Shown: in pieces, positions 1 through 8,167 of the stretch
Layout: each line of letters begins with the position of its first letter
How positions within the stretch are numbered: position 1 is the stretch's first letter
From: an uncultured Collinsella sp.
GTDB taxonomy: Bacteria; Actinomycetota; Coriobacteriia; Coriobacteriales; Coriobacteriaceae
Direction of reading: 5' to 3'
Assembly (NCBI GenBank): GCA_900757615.1
Contig: CAAEON010000057.1
Location: 1 to 32,988 of the forward strand
Length of the DNA: 32,988 nt
Translations under genes and position numbers: made by a program
Notes under the pieces: model-generated
What the model saw: the letters and a program-made list of their open reading frames with translations, nothing else
Database searches by the model: none
What the model was told of the DNA's origin: nothing

Positions 1-390
1 GACGCGCTTGCCGGCATGGGCGGAGCCGCCGCGACCGGTGCCGCCGTGGGCCTAGGCGCCGCAGCCGGCATCGCCTCCAACATGGCGAGCACTCGCGCCC
101 CGCAGCGCCCGCTCGCCCAGCTCGTCGACGTCGTGAGCGGCGAGAGCCATAGCATCACCTCCGCACAGGTGACTATCGGTCGCGAGCGCTCAGTTTCCGA
201 TATTGCCCTGCGCGACCCCAACGTGTCGCGCCGCCACGCCCAGCTCACCTTTACGGGCTCGGATTGGTCGATCGAGGACCTCAATTCCACCAACGGCACG
301 CTCGTCAACAACCGCCGCATTACGCGCTGCCCGCTGCGCAACGGCGATCTGCTGACGTTTGGCCTGAGCACCTTTGAATTTAGGGGATAG
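1..390 (+). CDS. FHA-domain protein, C-terminal part (FhaA-like), cut by window edge
   Basis: The reading frame is open from the first base, so this is the C-terminal part of a longer gene whose start lies outside the window. An Ala/Gly-rich stretch of about 35 residues leads into a typical FHA phosphothreonine-binding domain, with the GRE, SRRHA and DLNSTNGT motifs visible. In actinobacteria the gene at this place in the cluster is FhaA (DUF3662 plus FHA), a substrate and partner of PknB; the N-terminal DUF3662 part cannot be seen here. The stop codon lies 6 bases before the next FHA gene, so the two are probably co-transcribed. The internal ATG at 16 is unlikely to be the true start because the frame continues upstream of it. 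Confidence 0.8.
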   Translation, partial: DALAGMGGAAATGAAVGLGAAAGIASNMASTRAPQRPLAQLVDVVSGESHSITSAQVTIGRERSVSDIALRDPNVSRRHAQLTFTGSDWSIEDLNSTNGTLVNNRRITRCPLRNGDLLTFGLSTFEFRG

Positions 391-396
391 TCGCTT

Positions 397-813
397 ATGA
401 ACATCGATATCGTCCTTTTTGCAGGCCGCATCGTCCTGGTCGCCCTGCTCTATATCTTCCTGTTCGCCGTCATGAAGACCGGCGTGGGACTTGTGCGCGG
501 ACAGCGCCGCGACTCGGCTATCTGGACGATCGATGTGGACAAGGGCCCGCGCGGCATCCGTGGCATCCACGTAGACATGCTCGGCCCCGTCATCGTCGGT
601 CGCTCGCCATCTTCGGACATCTGCATCAACGAACCGTTCGTCTCGGCCTCGCATGCGCGCTTTTCGCTGCAGGGCCCGGCGCTCATCATCGAGGACCTCA
701 ACTCGCTTAACGGCACGCTCGTCAACGGCCGCCAGCTCGTGGAGCCCGCGACGCTGCGTGAGGGCGACGAAGTCCAGATTGGCGACGTGGTCATGAAGGT
801 GAACCGTCGATGA
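397..813 (+). CDS. Membrane-anchored FHA-domain protein (FhaB/FipA-like)
   Basis: This 138-residue protein has one N-terminal hydrophobic segment (about residues 3-25, with VALLYIFLFAVM). A short linker follows, and then a single FHA domain with GRSPSSDI, SASHARF and DLNSLNGT motifs. FHA domains bind phosphothreonine. In this gene order the family member is FhaB (FipA), which links PknB signalling to cell division and envelope synthesis. The stop codon overlaps the ATG of the phosphatase gene in an ATGA arrangement, which points to translational coupling. The assignment rests on domain content and synteny. Confidence 0.88.
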   Translation: MNIDIVLFAGRIVLVALLYIFLFAVMKTGVGLVRGQRRDSAIWTIDVDKGPRGIRGIHVDMLGPVIVGRSPSSDICINEPFVSASHARFSLQGPALIIEDLNSLNGTLVNGRQLVEPATLREGDEVQIGDVVMKVNRR

Positions 814-2744
814 TCGACGAGGAGAACAAGTCCGCAACTATGACCGAGGCACCGGCCGCCGCCACAGCTGCGCCGGCCCACGCCGCTCCGGCGGGCTCCG
901 CACCCGTGGAGCCCGAGGACACCGTGTTCTCCCTGCCTCTTTCGCATGTAACGCATGATATTTCGGATCTCGCCGATAACGAGGAGGAAGAGGATGCCGT
1001 AGCGGCGCCCATCGGCGCACATGCTGCGGAACAGCCCACAGCGCCCGAAGCAACCCCGGCGCCGGCTCACTTTGCAGAGCCCGTCGCCGCGGCAATCAAC
1101 GAGAGCGCTGCGGTGTTTGCGGCACCCGAGCCCGCCGCGCCGGCGTTTCCCATAGCCCCGGCATCCGAGGTTGCGCCCGCGTCTACGCCGGCGCCCGAGG
1201 CGGGGACATCCCCCGAGGACGGCCCTGCACCCAAGACCCCGCAGCCTGCGCCCGCAAGCGAGTCCGATGCCGTGGCCGAGCCCGCCGCCCAGTCGCAAAA
1301 CACGCCCGCGCCGTCGCACTTTGCGACGCCCGAGCCTATAGACGTCAGCCCGCAAGATGACGAGTCGACCGCCCGCGTTTCCGAGGAGCCCGACTCCCCG
1401 GACACCGGCGATTCCGAATCAAACGCCGAGACCGACACCGTCTCTCCCGGTGACACAGCCGAAATCGACGTTGCCGCCGTTGAGGCCAAGCTCAAAGACC
1501 CCGGCTCGACCATGAGTTTTGAACCCCTAACCGAGGAGCGCATCGAGACCGACTCGACCTATGATGCCGGCACCACCACGCAACTCATGTGGGGCGCCCG
1601 CTCCGACGTTGGCTGCGTGCGCCCGCACAATGAGGATTCCTACCTGGTACAGTCGCCGCTCTTTTGCGTATGCGACGGCATGGGTGGCCACGCTGCCGGC
1701 GAGGTAGCCTCTTCCATCGCCGTTGAGACTATTGCCAAGACGGCCCCGCAGTCCGCCGACGCCGCACGCCTGGCGGCAGCCGTCGAGGCCGCTAACGCCG
1801 CCGTAATCGAGGCCGCCTTGAATGGCCTGGGCAAGCCCGGCATGGGCTGCACAGCCACCTGCGCCTATATCGAAAACGACACGCTCGCCATCGCCCACGT
1901 GGGTGACTCTCGCGCCTACCTGCTTCACGAGGGCACGCTCATCCGCGTGACCCGCGACCACTCCTATGTGGAGGAGCTCGTGGACGCCGGCGAGATCACG
2001 GCAGACGAGGCTCGCGTCCACCCCAACCGTTCGGTCATCACCCGCGCGCTGGGCTCGGACCCCGCCATGTATGCCGACCACTTCACTCTGCATATCGAGG
2101 AAGGCGACCGCCTGATCCTGTGCTCCGACGGCCTTTCGAGCATGATTCCCGATAGCGATATCGAAAACATTGCCACGCAGTCCTCAACCGCGCAAATCTG
2201 CGTCGACAACCTAGTGGACGCGGCGCTTGCCGCCGGCGGCCACGACAACGTGACCGTAGTAGTCGTTGACCTGGTTGACGATGGCGTTATGCGCGAGGCG
2301 CAGCGCGTGCGTCGCCGCAACATTACTATCGCCGCCATTCTGGCCCTCGTCTTTGTGCTGGCAGCTGGCATCTGGGCCTACACGGGTGTCACCGGCTCGT
2401 ACTACCTGGGTACCTACCAGGGCAATGTCGCCGTCTGGCGCGGCCTGCCCGGCAAGCCGCTCGGACTCAAGCTCCACTGGCTCGAAAGCGAAACCAGCAT
2501 CAAGCTATCCGACCTGCCCGAAGACACGCAAAACCGCCTCAAGGCGGGCATTCCGCAAACAAGTGTTGACGATGCGCAGGACACGATATCCAAGTACCGC
2601 CACCAGATCGACGAGGAGCAGACCCGCCAGGTGATTGACGCGCAGACGATTCGCGACAACACCAATCAGGGATCGACCTCCGAATCAGATTCCGAGAAAA
2701 CCGCCGAACAGTCCGCCGAGGCCGAAGCCTCCGATAAGAATTAG
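810..2744 (+). CDS. pstP: PP2C-family Ser/Thr phosphatase (PstP-like) with long N-terminal extension
   Basis: The product is 644 residues. Residues 1 to about 255 are a low-complexity, acidic, Ala/Pro/Glu-rich region with no recognisable fold. The PP2C domain spans about residues 260-495, with RPHNEDS, DGMGGH (Asp289), VGDSRAYL, CSDGL and GGHDNVTVVVV motifs that supply the metal-binding aspartates. A transmembrane helix follows at about 504-527, then an extracytoplasmic tail of about 115 residues. PstP removes phosphates placed by PknB on itself, FHA proteins and cell-wall proteins. The start overlaps the previous stop codon (ATGA). Known PstP proteins begin almost directly with the PP2C domain, so the extension is unusual. 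The tail ends in a Ser/Glu-rich stretch. Confidence 0.92.
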   Translation: MIDEENKSATMTEAPAAATAAPAHAAPAGSAPVEPEDTVFSLPLSHVTHDISDLADNEEEEDAVAAPIGAHAAEQPTAPEATPAPAHFAEPVAAAINESAAVFAAPEPAAPAFPIAPASEVAPASTPAPEAGTSPEDGPAPKTPQPAPASESDAVAEPAAQSQNTPAPSHFATPEPIDVSPQDDESTARVSEEPDSPDTGDSESNAETDTVSPGDTAEIDVAAVEAKLKDPGSTMSFEPLTEERIETDSTYDAGTTTQLMWGARSDVGCVRPHNEDSYLVQSPLFCVCDGMGGHAAGEVASSIAVETIAKTAPQSADAARLAAAVEAANAAVIEAALNGLGKPGMGCTATCAYIENDTLAIAHVGDSRAYLLHEGTLIRVTRDHSYVEELVDAGEITADEARVHPNRSVITRALGSDPAMYADHFTLHIEEGDRLILCSDGLSSMIPDSDIENIATQSSTAQICVDNLVDAALAAGGHDNVTVVVVDLVDDGVMREAQRVRRRNITIAAILALVFVLAAGIWAYTGVTGSYYLGTYQGNVAVWRGLPGKPLGLKLHWLESETSIKLSDLPEDTQNRLKAGIPQTSVDDAQDTISKYRHQIDEEQTRQVIDAQTIRDNTNQGSTSESDSEKTAEQSAEAEASDKN

Positions 2745-2760
2745 AAAGGGAGTGCCGCTT

Positions 2761-5631
2761 ATGAGTCGCCGCAACACCGAGCTGCTCTTGCTCATCGCCT
2801 CGGCGTTCCCCGTCATCCTGCTGTATGCGATGTACGTGCTCACCGCGGGCGCTGCCATCTCCTTTGAGACGCTCGCCGTACCGATCGGCCTCTTTGCCGC
2901 CTTTGCCGCGGCCCACATTGCCGTGCGCATCTTGGCGCCCGGTGCCGACCCCGCCATCCTGCCCATTGTCTTTGTGCTTTCGGGCATCGGCATCACGTTC
3001 GTGACGCGTCTCGCCCCCGCTCTCGCCATCTCACAGCTCATCATCCTGTTTGTCTCGGTGGCCCTGATGGTGGGAACGCTCGCACTGGTCAAAAACCTCG
3101 ACGTGGTCATGCGCTACAAGTACACCTTTGGCATTATCGGCATCATCCTGCTGATGCTGCCCATCTTTATCGGCACCACGATCTCGGGCTCCAAGCTGTG
3201 GATTCGCATCGCGGGCTTTACCATCCAGCCTGGCGAGTTCGCCAAGGTCTTTATCGTGCTGTTCCTGGCCGGGTACCTGGCCGAGAACCGCGAGCTGCTC
3301 TCCATCTCCAACCGCAAGATCTTAGGTCTTAAGATCCCTCGCCTGCGACTGCTGCTGCCGCTGTTTGCCGTGTGGGGTGTGTGCCTGCTCGTCGTCGTCT
3401 TCGAACGCGATCTGGGTTCGGCCGTGCTGTTCTACACCATCTTCTTGCTGATGCTCTACGTTGCCACGGGGCGCTTTTCGTATGTCGTTATCGGCCTTGC
3501 GCTCTTAGCCGTCGGAGCCGTGGGCGCCTACAAGTTCCTATCGCACGTTCAGGTGCGTTTCCAGGTTTGGGTCGATCCGTTTAAGGACGCCCAGGGCCAG
3601 GGCTACCAGATCGTCCAGTCGCTCTTCTCGCTTGCCGATGGCGGCCTGGTCGGTGTTGGCATCGGCAACGGCATGGCCAACAACATCCCTGTCGTCGAGT
3701 CCGACTTTATCTTCTCGGCTATCGGCGAGGAGATGGGCCTTTTGGGCGGCGGCGCCGTGCTCATCCTGTTTATGCTCTTTGCCGTGCGTGGCCTCACCAC
3801 GGCTGCCCGCGCTAAATCCGACCTCGCCGCCTTTAGCGCCACGGGCCTTACGGCCGCCATCAGCTTCCAGGCCTTCTTGATCGTTGGCGGCGTAACCCGC
3901 CTGATCCCGCTGACCGGCGTCACCCTGCCCTTTATGAGCCAGGGCGGTTCCTCGCTGCTGGCGAGCTTTATCATCGTCGCGCTCCTGCTGCGCGCCGGTG
4001 ACGAGGCGACCGGACGCGAGGCCGAGCTTACCGGCACCGGCACCATGGCTGCCATCACCGATGATCAGGTCGCATCTGCCGCCGCCCCGACGGGCACGCG
4101 CTTTGCCACCTCGTCTTCCTACGGCAGCGGCAGCCATTCCGTCGGCTCGCGCATGCGCCGTCGCCTGCTCGACACGCCTGAATCCGGTGTGCTCGGCCGC
4201 GTTGCGCTCGCCAACCGTCTAACCCGCGCGGTACTCGCCTTTACGGCGCTGTTCGCCATCCTTATCGGCAACCTCACCTATGTCCAGGTCATCAAGGCCA
4301 AGGACTATCAGGACATGCCGACCAACAACCACACCATCGCCCGCTCCAAGTACATCCAGCGCGGTTCCATCATCACGTCCGACGGCGTGACGCTGGCCGA
4401 GTCGCTGCAGCAGGAGGACGGCACCTACGTACGCTCCTACCCCAACGGTAACCTGGCAGCGCACGTGGTTGGCTACGTGAGCCAGCAGTATGGCACCACC
4501 GCCATCGAGAGCGTCATGAACGACACGCTCACCGGTTCCAAGGATTACTCCAGCTGGAACAACGCCATCGCGTCGCTCGCGGGCCAGACCCAGCCGGGCA
4601 ACACCGCCAAGCTCACCATCGACTCGCGTATCCAGACGGCGGCCGAGCAGGCACTCAAGGGCTTTAAGGGCGCTGTAGTGGTCATCGACCCGCGTACCGG
4701 CGCGGTGCTCGCATGTGCCAGCTCGCCCACCTACGACAACACCAACATCGATGCCCTGCTGCAGACGGGCGGCGGCGAGGACGGCTCCATGTACAATCGC
4801 GCCATGGACGCGCTGTACACGCCGGGCTCCACGTTTAAGGTCGTTACGCTTTCCGCGGCACTCGAGACTGGTACCGCCAGCCTTACCAGCACCTACCAGG
4901 CGCCCGGCTCCATGGACATCGGCAACGCACCGGTCACCAACTATGCCAACGAGAGCTACGGCACCATCAGCCTGCAGCAGGCCTTTGCCGTGTCCTCCAA
5001 CGTCGTCTTTGGCCAGGTGGCAAACGAAGTTGGTGCAAACACGCTCGTGCAGTTTGCCAACGCCTTTGGCTACGGCCAAAAGCTCGGCCAAGACCTGACC
5101 TCCACGGCCTCCATCATGGCCGACCCGTCGCTCATGACCGAGTGGGAGACCGCCTGGGCCGGCGCCGGCCAGCCTGTCGGCATGGACCACACGCCCGGCC
5201 CACAGACCACCGTCATGCAAAACGCCGTGATTGCCGCCGCCATCGCTAACAGTGGCGTGGTCATGGACCCGTACTTTGTAGCCCAGGTACTCGCCCCGGA
5301 CGGAACCGTGGTTAAGACCACGCAGTCCCGCTCGCTGGGCCAGGCTGTCAGCTCTGCCACGGCCGACCAGGTCAAGCAGGCCATGCTCGCCGTCGTCCAG
5401 TCCGGTACCGGCACCGATGCCCAGGTCCCCGGCGTCAAGGTCGCCGGCAAGACCGGCTCGGCCGAGACCGGCGGCACCAACGTCAACTCGATGTTCGTTG
5501 GCTTTGCACCTTACGATTCACCCACGGTCGCTATCTCGGTGGCCTTGGAGGATTACGACAAACACGACGTCGAGGCGGCCAAGATTGCCGGCATCGTCCT
5601 GACCGCGGCGCTCGCCGCACAGGGAGCGTGA
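2761..5631 (+). CDS. Fused SEDS glycosyltransferase (RodA/FtsW) and class B PBP transpeptidase
   Basis: One uninterrupted frame of 956 residues joins two cell-wall enzymes that are usually separate. Residues 1 to about 415 form a polytopic SEDS domain, with PGEFAK, ERDLGSA and ESDFIFSAIGEEMG motifs; Asp315 matches the catalytic Asp of RodA. A linker of about 74 residues rich in Ser/Gly/Ala and Arg follows. A second membrane helix sits at about 490-509, then a class B penicillin-binding protein with transpeptidase motifs STFK (Ser690/Lys693), SSN (745-747) and KTG (897-899). The SEDS part should polymerise lipid II and the PBP part cross-link it. The ATG at 2761 has an AAAGGGAG ribosome site upstream; the frame is open further upstream, overlapping pstP, but without such a site. 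No good internal ribosome site is seen before the PBP part. Position in the cluster matches rodA-pbpA of other actinobacteria. Confidence 0.95.
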   Translation: MSRRNTELLLLIASAFPVILLYAMYVLTAGAAISFETLAVPIGLFAAFAAAHIAVRILAPGADPAILPIVFVLSGIGITFVTRLAPALAISQLIILFVSVALMVGTLALVKNLDVVMRYKYTFGIIGIILLMLPIFIGTTISGSKLWIRIAGFTIQPGEFAKVFIVLFLAGYLAENRELLSISNRKILGLKIPRLRLLLPLFAVWGVCLLVVVFERDLGSAVLFYTIFLLMLYVATGRFSYVVIGLALLAVGAVGAYKFLSHVQVRFQVWVDPFKDAQGQGYQIVQSLFSLADGGLVGVGIGNGMANNIPVVESDFIFSAIGEEMGLLGGGAVLILFMLFAVRGLTTAARAKSDLAAFSATGLTAAISFQAFLIVGGVTRLIPLTGVTLPFMSQGGSSLLASFIIVALLLRAGDEATGREAELTGTGTMAAITDDQVASAAAPTGTRFATSSSYGSGSHSVGSRMRRRLLDTPESGVLGRVALANRLTRAVLAFTALFAILIGNLTYVQVIKAKDYQDMPTNNHTIARSKYIQRGSIITSDGVTLAESLQQEDGTYVRSYPNGNLAAHVVGYVSQQYGTTAIESVMNDTLTGSKDYSSWNNAIASLAGQTQPGNTAKLTIDSRIQTAAEQALKGFKGAVVVIDPRTGAVLACASSPTYDNTNIDALLQTGGGEDGSMYNRAMDALYTPGSTFKVVTLSAALETGTASLTSTYQAPGSMDIGNAPVTNYANESYGTISLQQAFAVSSNVVFGQVANEVGANTLVQFANAFGYGQKLGQDLTSTASIMADPSLMTEWETAWAGAGQPVGMDHTPGPQTTVMQNAVIAAAIANSGVVMDPYFVAQVLAPDGTVVKTTQSRSLGQAVSSATADQVKQAMLAVVQSGTGTDAQVPGVKVAGKTGSAETGGTNVNSMFVGFAPYDSPTVAISVALEDYDKHDVEAAKIAGIVLTAALAAQGA

Positions 5632-5763
5632 TGCCCGTGATCAAAGCGGATACTTGGGGCGCGCCGCGGCCGATGAGCTAGCGGCAACGCGCCACACGGC
5701 CCCAGCGGCCACACATTTGGTACTACACACATCGTTGAGCGAATAGTTATGTTAGGAGCAGGA

Positions 5764-7707
5764 ATGGAACAGAGGGTCCTCGGGGGAAGATACCTCCTCA
5801 AGGATAAGGTGGGAACGGGCGGTATGGCGACCGTCTTCCGTGCACAAGATCAGGTCCTCGACCGCACGGTTGCCGTCAAGATCATGCTGCCGCAGTATGC
5901 CGGCGACGCCACCTTCGCCGCCCGCTTTAAGCAGGAGGCCCAGGCAGCTGCCGGCCTGTCCTCCCCCTATATCGTGGGCGTCTACGACTGGGGCAAGGAC
6001 GGCGACACCTATTACATCGTCATGGAGTACCTGCGCGGTACCGACCTTAAGAGCGGCATCAAGAGCCACGGCGCTCTCGATCCCAAGAAGGTCGCGCAGA
6101 TCGGCTCGCAGATCAGCTCCGCGCTTTCGGTCGCACACAAGCACGAGATCATCCACCGCGACATTAAGCCGCAAAACATCATGGTGCTGCCCGACGGCAA
6201 CATCAAGGTCATGGATTTTGGCATCGCACGCGCCAAGAACAGCCACCTCACGCAGGATAACAACGTGCTGGGCACCGCCCACTATGTAAGCCCCGAGCAG
6301 ACCCGCGGCCAGGACCTCGGCCCCACCTCGGATATCTACTCGCTGGGTGTCGTCATGTACGAGTGCGCCACCGGCCGCGTACCCTTTGACGGCGACGACG
6401 CCATCTCGGTCGCGCTCAAGCAGGTCAACGAGCTCCCCATCCCGCCGAGCCAGATCAACTCCGGCGTCGATGCCGACCTGGAGCGCATCATCCTCAAGTG
6501 CATGGAGAAGGACCCGGCAAACCGCTTCCAGACGGCCGACGAGCTGCGTCAGGTGCTCAACAGCTACCTGTCCGGCCGCGCCGTCAACGTCTCGGAGCCC
6601 ACGCGCATCATCGGTGCCGCCGGCGACCTGGGTGCCACCAAGACCCGCGAGCTTTCCGACTCAACGCGCGCTATGGTTCGTCCCGTCTCGGGCGTGAGCG
6701 GCCAGAACACCGCCCGTAGCGCTGTCTCGGGCTCCACGGGTTCCTACGAGGTCGAGAAGCCTAAGTCCAACAAGAACAAGATCATCGCCGCCGTGATTGC
6801 CGCCGTCGCCGTGATTGGCGTTGTAGTGGCCTTTGCCACGGGCATGTTCAGTGGCGAACAGGTCACGGTGCCCGACGTGCTGGGCAAGGACCAGGAAACC
6901 GCTATTGAGCAGATCAAGGAAGCCGGCCTTGAGGTTGGCACCGTCGACCAGAGCTACAACGATGATGTCGACGAGGGAAAGGTCGCCGAGCAGACCCCCA
7001 ACGGCCACACCAAGAAGGCCAAGGGCACGAGGGTGAACCTGGTAATCTCCAAGGGACCTAAGCCCTCCGAGAAGGTTGAGGTTCCGCAGCTCGTCGGCCT
7101 GACCAAGGACCAGGCCGAGGCCGCACTGGCAAGCGTGGGCCTGAAGGGCAGCGCTTCGGAGGAAGCCAATGAGGCCGAAGAGGGCCAGGTCTTTGAGCAG
7201 AGCACCGTTGCCGGCAAGGAGGTCGAGAAGGGCACGACTATCTCGTACAAGGTCTCCAGCGGCCCGGACACCACCTCGGTGCCCGATCTGACCGACATGA
7301 CCGAGGCCCAGGCGCGCAACGCTCTCGACATGGCTGGCTTTGGCGTCGATGTGAGCTACCAGGAAAACGACTCGGTTACCGAGGGCACCGTAATTAGCTG
7401 GAACCCCAGCGGCAAGCAGAAGCCCGGTGCCACGATCACCGTCGTCATCGCCAAGAAGTCCGGCAAGGCCAGCGTCCCGGGCAACCTGTACGGCAAGAGC
7501 ATCTCCGCCGCCGTCACCGCGCTCAACAACGCCGGTTTCTACAACATCGGCTTCTGTGACCAGAACGGTAACCCTGTGAGCGGCAACGAGAACGCAACTG
7601 TCACGGGCGTCTCCCCCACCGGCAAGCAGTCCACCGACACCACGATCACGCTGACGGTTTCCGTCTCCGGTTCCAGCTCCGGCGACGATTCCGGTACAAG
7701 CAACTAG
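5764..7707 (+). CDS. pknB: Ser/Thr protein kinase with four PASTA domains (PknB)
   Basis: This is a 647-residue Hanks-type kinase. The kinase domain occupies about residues 8-270, with GTGGMATVF loop, AVKIM (Lys39), HRDIKPQN (catalytic Asp133), MDFG (Asp151) and an activation loop ending in SPEQ. A juxtamembrane linker precedes a transmembrane helix at about 339-362. Four extracellular PASTA repeats follow, starting near VTVPDVLG, VEVPQLVG, TSVPDLTD and ASVPGNLY. PASTA domains bind muropeptides or lipid II, so this kinase senses wall state. The ATG at 5764 has AGGAG about 6 bases upstream; the in-frame ATG at 5749 would place that site inside the gene. It is the last gene of the cluster and the only kinase in it within the window. 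Confidence 0.96.
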   Translation: MEQRVLGGRYLLKDKVGTGGMATVFRAQDQVLDRTVAVKIMLPQYAGDATFAARFKQEAQAAAGLSSPYIVGVYDWGKDGDTYYIVMEYLRGTDLKSGIKSHGALDPKKVAQIGSQISSALSVAHKHEIIHRDIKPQNIMVLPDGNIKVMDFGIARAKNSHLTQDNNVLGTAHYVSPEQTRGQDLGPTSDIYSLGVVMYECATGRVPFDGDDAISVALKQVNELPIPPSQINSGVDADLERIILKCMEKDPANRFQTADELRQVLNSYLSGRAVNVSEPTRIIGAAGDLGATKTRELSDSTRAMVRPVSGVSGQNTARSAVSGSTGSYEVEKPKSNKNKIIAAVIAAVAVIGVVVAFATGMFSGEQVTVPDVLGKDQETAIEQIKEAGLEVGTVDQSYNDDVDEGKVAEQTPNGHTKKAKGTRVNLVISKGPKPSEKVEVPQLVGLTKDQAEAALASVGLKGSASEEANEAEEGQVFEQSTVAGKEVEKGTTISYKVSSGPDTTSVPDLTDMTEAQARNALDMAGFGVDVSYQENDSVTEGTVISWNPSGKQKPGATITVVIAKKSGKASVPGNLYGKSISAAVTALNNAGFYNIGFCDQNGNPVSGNENATVTGVSPTGKQSTDTTITLTVSVSGSSSGDDSGTSN

Positions 7708-7757
7708 CCGGCTGCTTATTACCTGCGGCAGCGAACGCTGCAAACATATTCGCTCAG

Positions 7758-7800
7758 AAGCGCCCGCTTGCTCCACCGGCAAGCGGGCGCTTTGCTTTTG
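7758..7800 (+). terminator. Rho-independent terminator after pknB
   Basis: A perfect stem of about 14 bp (arms 7758-7771 and 7779-7792, 7-base loop) is rich in GC and is followed by TTTGCTTTT. It lies 50 bases after the pknB stop and closes the plus-strand cluster. Confidence 0.9.
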
Positions 7801-7836
7801 ATGCGGACCGCCAACATGAAACGGCGCAACTCTAAA

Positions 7837-7905
7837 ACCAGAAGAGCCCGGCACCGTGGTGGTACCGGGCTCGGCAAATCTCTGGTGCCCCCGGGCGGAT
7901 TCGAA
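7837..7905 (-). repeat. Second copy of the tRNA-Arg 3' end plus its terminator (tRNA remnant)
   Basis: This 69-base segment matches 7965-8033 at 68 of 69 positions, with a period of 128 bases. Read on the minus strand it holds the last 23 bases of the tRNA (part of the T-loop, the 3' acceptor strand and CCA at 7883-7905). A hairpin terminator follows (arms 7844-7855 and 7861-7872) and then TTCTGGTTTT. The rest of the tRNA is missing: the sequence 5' of the T-loop does not form the T-stem. It looks like a decayed or partly duplicated tRNA gene. Confidence 0.85.
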
Positions 7906-7932
7906 AACTCCCCCCGCGGGGAAATTGGTGAC

Positions 7933-7958
7933 GCGGGTGTCGACGGTCCGAATCCGGC
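7933..7958 (+). repeat. Inverted copy of the tRNA T-arm
   Basis: Read on the plus strand, these 26 bases match the T-arm region of the minus-strand tRNA (8022-8047) at 24 of 26 positions. The piece is therefore an inverted fragment lying between the two direct copies of the tRNA 3' end, and it can pair with either of them. Confidence 0.7.
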
Positions 7959-7964
7959 CTTTAG

Positions 7965-8000
7965 ACCAGAAGAGCCCGGCACCGTGGTGGTACCGGGCTC
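7965..8000 (-). terminator. Terminator directly after tRNA-Arg
   Basis: On the minus strand the tRNA CCA end is followed by 10 bases and then a 12-bp stem with one G-U pair (arms 7989-8000 and 7972-7983, 5-base loop), then TTCTGGTCTA. The T-run is weaker than in the upstream duplicate, which keeps TTTT. Confidence 0.75.
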
Positions 8001-8010
8001 GACAAATCTC

Positions 8011-8086
8011 TGGTGCCCCCGGGCGGATTCGAACCGTCGACACCCGCTTTAGGAGAGCGGTGCTCTATCCCCTGAGCTACGGAGGC
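8011..8086 (-). tRNA. tRNA-Arg, anticodon CCT
   Basis: The minus strand reads as a 76-base tRNA with CCA encoded. The 7-bp acceptor stem has one G-U pair, the D-arm contains AGCTCAGGGGATAGAGC, and the anticodon stem CCGCT/AGCGG holds loop CTCCTAA, so the anticodon is CCT (reads AGG). The T-loop is TTCGAAT; the T-stem has one A-C mismatch. Confidence 0.95.
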
Positions 8087-8167
8087 ATGTTGTATTAGTG
8101 TAGCAGATTTACGCCGCTGTAATGCAGCGTATACCCACTCTTCGAAGTTGCGGTGGAACAGCCCTCC

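Noticed and set aside
5631..5681. 16-codon frame starting at the stop codon of the fused synthase
   Set aside because: It overlaps in a TGATG arrangement but is very short, has no recognisable product and could not be supported from one sequence.
6661..8043. 460-codon minus-strand frame covering the end of pknB and the tRNA duplicate
   Set aside because: It runs antisense to a certain gene and through a tRNA and terminators; its repeated peptide pieces come from the tRNA 3' end duplication.
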